Source: Carettochelys insculpta (taxonomy: Eukaryota; Chordata; Testudines; Carettochelyidae). Taken from it: DNA of 64,000 bases. The stretch covers positions 111,362,501 to 111,426,500 of the forward strand of contig NC_134137.1 of the NCBI RefSeq assembly GCF_033958435.1, given 5' to 3'. The notes under the pieces were generated by a model that did no database searches, was not told the origin of the DNA, and worked only from the letters and a program-made list of their open reading frames with translations. A program made the translations under genes and the position numbers. Each line of letters opens with the position of its first letter. The first letter of the stretch is position 1. This document shows, piece after piece, positions 23,501 to 35,500 of this stretch.

Positions 23501-26500
23501 GACAGTCTCTACGTAAAAGAATAAACGCACACAAATCAGACACCAGAAATGGCAATATACAAAAACCCATAGGAGAGCACTTCAATCTCCCAGGACACAC
23601 AGTAGCAGATTTAAAAGTAGCTATCCTGCAGCAAAGAAATTTCAAGAACAGACTCCAAAGAGAAATTGCTGAGCTACAATTCATCTGCAAATTCAATACC
23701 CTCAGCTCAGGATTAAACAAAGACTGTGAATGGCTGGCTAAATACAAAAGCAGCTTCCCCTCTCTTGGAGTTCACACCTCCAGATCTACTGATGACAATA
23801 CAACTCAGCCTGCCTGACTGAGCTAACCTCGTTATCCCCAGCCTTACTCTGGCCTATTTATACCTGGCCTTGCAGATTTCCAGGACCAGCATCTGAAGAA
23901 GTGAGTTAACTCACGAAAGCTCATGCTCTAAACTTTTCTGTTAGTCTATAAGGTGCCACAGGACCCTTCGTTGCTCCTGGAGGAGGTGCTGAAGGTGGCA
24001 GGAATCAAAAAGTCCAGGAGAACCCCTTGCCACCCACCAGGTGGCCCTCGGTCAGAGCAATTGAATCAAACTCTATTGCATATGCTGGGGACGATGCACC
24101 CTGAGCAGAAGGCATCCTGGAGTCACTAAGCTGTGGTTTTGGTGCATGCCTACAATGCTACCAAGAGCAATGCTACTGGAGCCACCCTGTATTTGCTGAG
24201 GTTTGGATGAGAGCCCCGATTACCCATAGACCTATGTGTTGAGGTGTCGGAGGATGGGGAAAGCTATGAGACACATCTGCAGTATGTTTCCTGACTAAAG
24301 GAAAAGCTGCAAGATGCCTACCATTTGGCTATGATGGCTGCCCACAAGAACATAGATTGTAACAAACAACGGTATGATGCAAGAGTGTGCCTGCACGAAC
24401 TCCAGCCTGGGGACAGAGTTCTCCTGGGAAATTTAGGTGCTCCTGGAAAGCACAAAATTGCTGATAGATGGAAAATACCACCCTACCTGGTGGTGGAAAG
24501 ACTTAAGGACCTGCCTGTCTACAAGATTAAACTGAGACTGGATCAGGGCCAATGAAGACAATACATAGAAATCTCCTACTGCCTGTGGGAGAATTGGTTG
24601 GTGCCTCTTCTGAGATGGACTATGAAATGAGACCAGGGCAAAACAAAAGTGCAAGGCCACATCCACCACCCAACAAAGACAGTGGGCACTGTGGTGCTAA
24701 TCTACCCTTACCCAGAACCTTTGAGAGTGAATCTGAAGAGGATGGGGCTTCCATGAGCATCTTACATTGGGAACCAGGTCCTGGATCCTATCAAGTGAAC
24801 ATGGGGAAAGTTCAGTGTCTTTGGCGCTAAATCCCAGGGCAGAAGTGTTTAGGTCTGTGGCTGGAAACCCTCCTTCCACAACAAGACTAGCCTGGGATGA
24901 CGAATTTGTCCCATTTACAGACAGTCTGGAGGAGAACCAGGCATCTGTAGATACACCTCAATTAGTGAACAGAGGTGATATGCAAGTGGAAGGTGTTACT
25001 GATACTCAGGACATCCCTGTGTGTGAGTAAGAGATACCAGGGCCTATACCAGCAGAAAAGAAATCCTCAAGAGAAGCCCACTTACTCTTATACTCAGAAG
25101 CGGCTCCCACAACCCCTGCTATGCCCACACTCAATAGGCAGGATAGAGTTATAAGGCTTGTAAATAGGCTAATTTATGACCTCCTGGAGTGGTTGAGGAG
25201 GATGTAATACATCTGGCGCACAGACCTGTGGAAGCCATATTGGGTTTTCTTGGGCCCTTAGAGGGGAATTAACATGGATGGTGTAATCAGAAGTGTGATT
25301 TGCCAGGACGACAAATTCTTGGCTGGGGGGAGAATGTATTCTTGAAAAAAATGAGGAATAAGGGGCTGTCAATAGAACCCCATCTACTGTGCTTGTTTTG
25401 TGACAACAGAAGCCTTTGCTGGGACAGCGATCTCATGCAACTAAGCAAATGAGGCATGTGACTATGAAAATGAGCAGCCATTTGCATTGCTAAGTGCCCT
25501 CATTTGCATGACCCTGCCTGCAGCAGTGCACTTTGTAGACATAGCCCTAGATCATTGTGGCCAGTTCTGAATTCCAGTTTAGGAGAGAGATGGACAAATT
25601 GGAGATAGTCCAGGGGAAAACAACAGAAATAATAAAAGGGTTAGAAAACCAGAGTTGTGAGAAAAGATTTTAAAAAAACTGCACGTTTAGTTTTGAGAAA
25701 AAGTTCCTCCCTCCATGCTTCAAACATACTAAGGACTGTTAAAAAGAGGTGCTGATCAGTTGTTCTCCATGTCCACAGAGAATAGAATAAGACGTACTGG
25801 GCTTAATCTGCAGCAAAGAAGACTTGAAAAATTTCCTAATAACTAATCTCATTATAAGAACAATTAAGATCTGGACTAGACTTCCCAAAGAGGTTGTGCA
25901 ATCCTTGTAATTGATCAACCTGATCTTAAAAAACATCAAATCGCCAACCAGGAATAGTTAGATATACTTAGTTCTGCCTCAGTTCATGGGGACAAAGTCC
26001 CTCCCAGATCTACATTTCTATGTTTCTTGCTTATTGCTGGATCCAAGGGCAGTGAGTATAAGAGGCAAAGAGAGGTAATGCCTCCCCTGGTTCAACCTTT
26101 CCCCTCTTCTGATAGTTCCTGAAAGCTCCTACAAGTGGCTCTTGTAGCTTGCAGACTGATGACTCTTCCCAGGAAGTGAAATCTGTTAACAGTGAAAACT
26201 TTATAGCTTGCCAGACCTATCAGCCTAATATTGAACCTATGAAGAAGCCATTTTAGTAGTAATGAAACCATTTAGCAGGTATGTGCCAACTCTACTTACT
26301 GACACGAACAGCTGCACATTACTATGTCTACAACACCTTAGTTAAATTTTTGCTTTACACATTTCATTAGTGTGTGGCTGAAGATTATAAAATGATATCG
26401 CTAAAAATCATTGTATAGGTATTTAAATGATTAATCTGAGTATTCAGAGTTAATCTTAAATGCGTGGATCTTCAGACATATATATTTTTAAATAAATTCT

Positions 26501-29500
26501 TTATTTAAAATAAAGGCTACAGTTATCTAAGATACACATTTTAATTGCTAAAGGACAAAAACTTGCTTCCAAACTCTTCCTTTTCTTTCTAGCCATCCCT
26601 AATCACCTTTTACCCCCTTAAAGGGATAACATTCCTTTTCTTCCAGGAAGCTGAACAAATGAGTTTCCTTTTTATTTCTGACTATTTGATGAACTATTTT
26701 TAAGAGAACCCACCATCAAAATCAGTACCTTAGTAAAACATAAAATTCTTTGATTTGCCTAAAATCTTTGGAAACAATTTTAACATAAATATATAGTTAA
26801 ATTTCATAAATATGTCTCTTTATGAAGATCACACAAAATAAATTAGTGTTGTCTTTGTTAAAAAAATGCATGTTGTTATGAACACACTAAACTGCTCTGA
26901 ATGATTAATTTAAATTAATAGCTTTGTTTCAGTGAGTTACAATATGTAATAATCTGGAATGATTACTGTGTGAAGGCTAAACAGTATATTTGAAACCTAA
27001 AATCACTTTAGAAATACTGATAAAGAAAATGTGAAACAGAGAAGGGCTCCACCATGTATTATATAATATTTAATGTTGTATTCAGCAGGACAATTGACTT
27101 GCCCTTATTATGAAGTTTTTGCAAATAAATCTCCAACAAACTGACTGGCATTTGTTATTACCAAATTTACTGCTTTTAATTAAGTACTTTCTGCATGTCC
27201 AATCTTCACAATCTGGCATACAGGGGAAAACAAGCTCCATTTGCTTTAGAAAGAAATTTTAGAAGAGCTTTTTTTCCCCTCAAATGTCATTTGATACATT
27301 TGGGTTTGGGGATTTGGGTGGAATGGCTGAGCAGAGAAAAAAGGGAGACAGTGGGGGTGAGGGGAGGGGCTTGGGAGGAGCAGGGATGGGATCACAGGCT
27401 GGGGAACTTGCCTGCTGAGGCAGCAGCTTCACCAACCACTGATGGCTGGACCCTGTAACAGTGCTCTGTCCTGTGAACCAGGAAAGCTAGTGTAGAATTT
27501 CAGGGCCATTCTCTTTGCTGACAGAGATGCAGTGTGAAGGCAGCAGGAGTGTTTGTATGCATGTGTGTAGCGGTTTGAGATGCAGTGGTGCCTCTTGATT
27601 TTCAGGCACAGAACTCTTTCAGCTGGAGGCTAGTCACAGTGAGAAGACCTCTTTGGCAAAGAAGAGCGGAAGTTGGAAATGGGGGAAGGCGCACTTCTCT
27701 AAAACATCAGGTGCACAGACATCTGAGTTTCTACTCCGAGGGAGATTTTGTGGAACTAGAGAATAACTAGAAATTATAATTAAAAGTGTTCAGAATGAAG
27801 TTTCACTTTGTACATACAAAGGTGAGGCCTGTGACTCTATAAAATAACTACTTCTGATGAGTTAGTCACTGGTTAGTCATCAAACAGCAATGAGCTAATT
27901 TTCTTTTACGGCTGAATAAGATTACACAGAGCATCACAGAGCAATCTTTACCTACCTATGCCAAGGCTGACCAGCTACGCGAGCCAGAAGAAAACCTAGA
28001 GTGTAGCCAGCAGCTGGAAATATTGTTCCAATAATCCACAGTTGAGGGCTGATAATCCAGGATCCTTTGTACAATATTCCTCCAACCACAGCTATAATCA
28101 CTATAAGAGCCAATCCAGTAATGGAACCAGCCTGACAGGAGAAAAAAGGGTTGTTTTTTAAAAGAAACCTGGGTGAAATGAAGTAGGGCTGCCATGATTT
28201 AATCATGCACAAACACTGAAGTATCTTTTTTTTTTTATTCAATGTGAAACTCTGGGTTTACATTCATGGTTTACAAAAGCCTCATTAGAGATGGGGACAG
28301 CTAGCTGTCAGTAGTCACACAGCCAACTAACCACTGATCTTGGGGCAAACTCTCTGGTGGTCCCAGCTGTCTTCTAACTGGTCTGCTGCTATTTGTTTCA
28401 AATTAGCCTGGTCCATCACCTTAACCCAAACTGAATCAACCAGCTCATAAACTCCAGGCTTGCTTTCTTCCTTTGGCTCCCTGCCAGTTTCTTAATGCTG
28501 ATTTACACTAGCATGTAAGTCAATCAAACTTACATCGTTTGAGCTGCGTCTACACGTGCACGCTACTTCGAAGTAGCGGCACTAACTTCGAAATAGCGCC
28601 CGTCACGTCTACACACGTCGGGCGCTATTTCGAAGTTGAAATCGACGTTAGGCGGCGAGACGTCGAAGTCGCTAACCCCATGAGCGGATGGGAATAGCGC
28701 CCTACTTCGACGTTCAACATCGAAGTAGGGACGTGTAGACGATCCGCGTCCCGCAACATCGAAATAGCGGGGTCCTCCATGGCGGCCATCAGCTGGGGGG
28801 TTGAGAGATACTCTCTCTCCAGCCCTTGCGGGGCTCTGTGGTCACCGTGGGCAGCAGCCCTTAGCCCAGGGCTTCTGGCTGCTGCTGCTGCAGCTGGGGG
28901 TCCGTGCTGCATATACAGGGTCTGCAACTAGTTGTTGGCTCTGTGTATCTTGCACTGTTTAATGAAAGTGTGTCTGGGAGGGGCCCTTTAAGGGAGCGAC
29001 TTGCTGTTGAGTCCGCCCCGTGACCCTGTCTGCAGCTGTGCCTGGCTCCCTTATTTCGATGTGTGCTACTTTGGCGTGTAGACGTTCCCTCGCTGTGCCT
29101 ATTTCGATGTTGGGCTGAGCAACGTCGAAGTTGAACATCGACGTTGCCAGCCCTGGAGGACGTGTAGACGTTATTCATCGAAATAGCCTATTTTGATGTC
29201 GCAACATCGAAATAAGCTATTTCGAAGTTGGGTGCACGTGTAGACGTAGCCTTGGGGTGTGAAAAAAGACACCCTGCAGGAGTGACACAAGTTAGATTAA
29301 TTTCCATGCTGTCCATGCCTCATTCTGTTGGTGGAAGACAGTGTCCCACTGGCATAGATTCTGTCTTCTACAGAAGTGGAGTAATTATGCTGTCCTGTTG
29401 GCATGGCACACTTTCACCAGACACACTAAAATTGCACAGCTGCCTATGTACTGCAGTCATGAAGGCTTGCCCTTAGAAGCAGCCTGGTGTGGGGCTATTT

Positions 29501-32500
29501 TCCCTCTGCCATCCACAGCCTTTCTGCTTCTCTCTCTTCCTGTTCTCTTCCTATAATGCCACCAGTCAGAACTGAACCTGGGAACCTCTGTCGCTTAGTT
29601 CATGAGCCTTTACTGCTTCAGCTCAAAGCCAGCTGGATTGCAGCAAAGACTGCAGAGGATACTCATTCTTCCTCACTCCAAGTGGCCTATGTGCCACTCT
29701 ATGGGACAGTGAACCACACTCAATAGGTGTGTGCGTGTGTTACACTCTGGTATCGCTATGCTTGCTTTTTCCAGCTGTGTGGGCATGGCTCCATGATGAG
29801 TAGTTCCAGCACCTGTGCTATATATGGTTAGCCTGGTTTGCTGTATGTGAAGAAAACTCTGCTCTCCTTTCCAGCTATGCTCAGTATTGACTTTGCAAAC
29901 CCTGTTACCACAAGGTATGTTGCAACAAACTCTTGGGACATATGGGCTACGTCTACACGTGAAGCCAACATCGAAATAGCTTATTTCGATGTAGCAACAT
30001 CGAAATAGGCTATTTCGATGAATAACGTCTACACGTCCTCCAGGGCTGGCAACGTCGATGTTCAACTTCGACGTTGCGCGGCACCACATCGAAATAGGCG
30101 CTGCGAGGGTATGTGTACACGCCAAAGTAGCACACATCGAAATAAGGGTGCCAGGCACAGCTGCAGACAGGGTCACAGGGCGGACTCAACAGCAAGCCGC
30201 TCCCTTAAAGGGCCCCTCCCAAACACAGTTGCACTAAACAACACAAGATACACAGAGCTGACAACTGGTTGCAGACCCTGTGCCTGCAGCATAGATCCCC
30301 AGCTGCCGCAGAAGCAGCCAGAAGCCCTGGGCTAAGGGCTGCTGCCCACGGTGACCATAGAGCCCCGCAGGGGCTGGAGAGAGAGCATCTCTCAACCCCC
30401 CAGCTGATGGCCGCCATGGAGGACCCAGCAATTTCGACGTTGCAGGACGCGGATCGTCTACACGGTCCCTACTTAGACGTTGAACGTCGAAGTAGGGCGC
30501 TATTCTGATCCCCTCATGAGGTTAGCGACTTCGACGTCTCGCCGCCTAACGTCGAAGTTAACTTCGAAATAGCGCCCGACACGTGTAGCCGCGACGGGCG
30601 CTATTTCGAAGTTGGTGCCGCTACTTCGAAGTAGCGTGCACGTGTAGACACAGCTATGGTGACACAATAAAAGCCATGTGTGGGGATACCATGAAATGAT
30701 TTAGGTCAAAATGGTAACACAACTTAAAACTCTTACGGAAATAGTCTCCATGAGAATGGCTTTCTGCTGACAATTTGTATAGACATTTTTTTCTTTACTT
30801 ACTATTTCAGAGCCAAACACTTAATTTGGGCCCTTGTCATGGGAATGTGTGGAGCTCTCTCCCTCTGGTTAGCAGAGAAAAAGCTAAATCTCTTCAGGAG
30901 GAGAATATCTAATCCTGTGCCTGCCCTGATGGCATACACTGACAGAGAACAACTGGGGTAATGTGTCCAGACTCACGTGGAATTAATTATTCAACCATTA
31001 ACGCATTGGGACTGACCCAGCTATTACTGAATTCAATGGAAACACTAATTTCAATTGACTTTGGCCCAGGCTTATAAGGACAGTGTGCAGATGTGAACAT
31101 TCTTGTTTTATATTGGGTTGTGCCATTAACCAGATTATTACAGCAAAGAGAAATGTGTCTGGATGTGCAAATCTGGTTCGATTTCATTATAGTAAATTCT
31201 GCTAGCATCCATTTCACCCGATTTGAACTCAAACCTTGTCAGCTTCATTTCCTTCATCTTGCCCTTTCCCCTTACTTGACCCTTCTTTGGCCTACACAAA
31301 GCAAACTTTGCATATGCACTATTTAGTGTACTCCTGTTTGTTTGTATGTCGGATGTAAACATGTCTGAAAGTTGAAATGTCCATGTATTACTGCCCAGAT
31401 ATTTTTTAAAAAAAGAAAAAAACCTCCCATTTTTACACATAATTGTCAAGTCTTTTGGGTCAAAAATGTACTGTGTCCAAGTTTATAAGCAAGTTCTGAG
31501 TTGATTTTGAAACACAGCACCTTGTAGTAGTATGTTAAGAAAATGAATTTAACTTAGAGAAATGTTACGTCCCTGAAAAGATCACAAATATATTACTCAC
31601 CAGAATAGATTATTTTAATGAGAAAATATGTATACTAATATGGTCATCAGCAGGAGGTCAGGGTACTCAGCATCTCTCAGAAGCAATGAGAACCTTGTAG
31701 GTTCCATCATCCATTTAAATTAACACCAGGTATCACATGTGAAATCACAGAACAATGGTGGTTGTATAATGGTGAGTTTGTGTGGGATGAGAGCTTCTTT
31801 TTGTTGTGAGTAGAAACATATTGTTTCAGTAGTCCTAGTTAAGAGATAAATTGGCCCATAATGAGAATGGTTTAGATTAGTGTTTGAAAGTTTGATATCT
31901 TACCTTGAGTATAATTTTAGCTTTCTGGGGCCATTTGTGATTAATGAATATTCCAAATGAAACAGGAATGACAAGGGCTACCAGTGAAATACCTGCAAAT
32001 AAGAACAAATAACATTTAACAGAAAAAAACACGGAACAGTGAGAATATGTTTAAATAGCAGGTCTCTGTCTATTTCTGCTTACACCCACATATGCATAGT
32101 AATGTAAAGCATAAGAGTATGGATTGTACCATTTTAGGAAACCCTCTGAGATAATCGTAGTTAAATATGCACTCAGCAGTGTAAAAAAGCATCTAACAAT
32201 TTAAGTGTGATGTACCATTTGTTTACTGTCAAGTAAACATGTATTTAGCCTGCAGATGTTTCTGCTGTGCCATAACAGCAACCATCTTAGAGCTTCTAAT
32301 GTTATAGGCATTTTCCCCAAGACTGATATTAAAGACGCACATGGTGTACATAGCTCCTTTTGGAATGAAATTTAAGTGTGTAAGTATGACTGCAGTTGAT
32401 CTGTTGGGAACAGATTCTGGAACCTAACCCAGTGGGCATTAGGTGTTGAATCCTAAATACATGACTAGTCTCACTGACCTCAAGCATTCATCTGCCTTTT

Positions 32501-35500
32501 TTTTTAACTCTGCCCAGGTAAGATTTATTGTGTCAGATTAAGTTCCACTCTTGGTGGTGGCCATTGTCAACTGCCTTGGGCTTAAATGTAAGCCTGATTT
32601 TAAGTGCACTGCTGGATCAGGGCCACAGCACTCAGTGCCTTGCATTCCTGTGCCTTACAGCCATTACAAAAATGGCACAGATATTTATTTAGGGGTAGGG
32701 CACAGCTATTTTTTTCCATACATCCTTATGTTTCTGCAAAGGATATAGAGATCTGTTACCTTATGGTAAATATCTGTCTTATTTTTAATGGCTGTAGGCT
32801 CCATACTGCAAGGTGCTGAGTACCCTAGTGTCTGTCAGAAGGAACTGCAGACTGCTCATACAAAGATAGTTGCTACTGAAAGGAGAAAGTATGAGAGAGA
32901 GAAAGAAAACATTGATTTGACTCACCTATACTGTCATAGGGGATTACAATGGACTCAGTCTCTGTCCACATTTTGGTATACACAAAAAGACAAAGTGGCA
33001 TCATCCCCAGGGCAAACAGCGTTGAACATGTTGTCATACTGATACTGCAAGGACATTGGCAAAAGTTATAATTCATCACACACTCTTCAACAGAGTCTCC
33101 CATTTTCTTATTACAGTTTAATAGTTTGTGAAAAACGGCGAATGAAATGCCATTGGCAGCAATCAATTTATCCCACATATTAATTCACAAAAACATTAAG
33201 CTGAAGAAACGTTAGAGTTCCAGGTTATACTGGAAAAATATCTACTATTTCAAGTTAAGATGGAATATTCAACTTAAACTATTCTGTTGTGCTTTGAGTT
33301 ACAGCTAACCTAGGAGATGGGGCATGATTCCCCTTTTGAGTATGTACACTGGTGTTAGAGCTCATTGAGAAAGAATGAGCATAAATCATAGTTGTATAAC
33401 GGTGTGTTTGTGCAGGACGAGAGCTTCTTTTTTGTTGTGGGTAGAAACATATTGTTTCAGTAGTCCTAGTTAAGAGATAAATTGGCCCATAATGAGAATG
33501 GTTCAGATTAGTGTATGAAAGTTTCATATCTTACCTTAAGTATAATTTTAGCTTTCTGGGGCCATGCAGTATTCCTAGTTTAGGGATAAATTGGCCCGTG
33601 CAGGGGTGACACAGTTGACTATAAACCTGCCTGAACCCTGTAGGTACAGATGTGACATAGCCTAGTTGTGATGTTGCTGCAGCTACAGAGCTATTTGCCC
33701 TTGCACTGGCTCACCTCAAGCTAATGCAAGTATTTGTACATGGGGTAGGAACTAGAAGACCTACGCAGATGTAAACTGAACTAAGGGGTGTGGTTAATCA
33801 GCAGGGAAACATCTGATGGGGATTCATGCTGCATTAAGCATGTGCAGGTGATGGCCGCAGAGAGAGGTGATAAGCTTTATGTTCTCCCATCTTTGGTTGG
33901 TATTCTGCCACCATTAGTTACATTAGACCTAGAGGATCCATGAGAGGCCAAGATCATCTTCATGGAAGCCCTATGCTTTCACACTGACTCTGGCCCTTCC
34001 CTTTACTACTTGGATGTGGCTGCGCAGAGGCTCCAGTTTGAGGGTTCCATGTAAAAGACAGACTTGGACCTTGGGCTTTCTTACAGGGAATACTATAGGT
34101 TTCCCTCCCCTTTTGGCTATCAAAGGCTGCCCTTTTTCTCCTCTACCCATCCTTCCCCTGCAATAGAATTCCCTCTTGGAACAGACAACTGTTCTCTGTA
34201 AGGTAGAATGAGGAGCCAGTGCCTACATCCAATCTCCTGACCTCTATGCCTGTTCTCACCTGTTTTGTACATTGTCTCCAAGTAATCTCATTTGCAAACA
34301 CTAAGGCTACGTCTACACGTGCAGCCAACATCGAAATAGTCTATTTCGATGAATAACATCTACACGTCCTCCAGGGCCGGCAACGTCGATGTTCAACTTC
34401 GACGTTGCTCAGTCCAACATCGAAATAGGCGCAGCGAGGGAACGTCTACACGTCAAAGTAGCACACATCGAAATAGGGATGCCAGGCACAGCTGCAGACA
34501 GGGTCACAGGGCGGACTCAACAGCCAGCCGCTCCCTTAAAGGGCCCCTCCCAGACACAGTTGCACTAAACAACACAAGATACACAGAGCTGACAACTGGT
34601 TGCAGACCCTGTGCATGCAGCATGGATCCCCAGCTGCCGCAGCAGCAGCCAGAAGCCCTGGGCTAAGGGCTGCTGCACACAGTGACCATAGAGCCCTGCA
34701 GGGGCTGGAGAGAGAGCGTCTCTCAACCCCTCAGCTGATGGCCGCCATGGCGGACCCCGCTATTTCGATGTTGCGGGATGCGCAACGACTACACGGTCCC
34801 TACTTCGAGGTTGAACGTCGAAGTAGGGCGCTATTCCCATCCCCTCATGGGGTTAGCAGCTTCGACATCTCACCACCTAACGTCGATGTTAACATCGAAA
34901 TAGCGCCCAACATGTGTACCCGTGACGGGCGCTATTTCGAAGTTAGTGCCGCTACTTCGAAGTAGCATGCACGTGTAGACACGGCTATAATGTTGCAAAA
35001 AAATCCTTTACAAGTCACTGTATAGGTAATGGTGTGTCGAGTCTATTGTCTGCCATGGTGACCAACACTGTCAGCAGTTCTTTGTTTTTTGTTTTTGTTT
35101 TTGTGTTTTTGGAGTGTAGTTGTATCCTAAGGGCCTTATTGGAAGCTCATTGAAGTCTCAAGGTTAACATTTCTATGTACATAATACTTCCTTTGTAGGC
35201 TTTTATCTTTCCCTTCTCATGGGTCATAGAGGTTTTCTCTCTTAAATTAAAAGGCCAGGTCCTGTGCTTATTTACATCAGCATCAATCCACAATTTTTAC
35301 TGCATTATATGGGAGAAAGATTTGGCACTACACTGTTCCACTCAGGTAAACAGGTTCTACCCAGAATGTCAGCTTCTTTTTCCTTTAGTTTCTTTTCTTT
35401 GTGGTTTTACCCATTGGTGCTTTACTGAAATATAACACTTGGCAATTTGTAATATTTCTAGGTTTTCTCTCCAAAACAACAAAGCTGGTGATTAGCTAAG

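Noticed and set aside
28542..30655. CRISPR-like or satellite array, because of repeated TCGAAATAG palindromes
   Set aside because: The repeats belong to separate transposon insertions with their own 3-bp duplications; no regular spacers.
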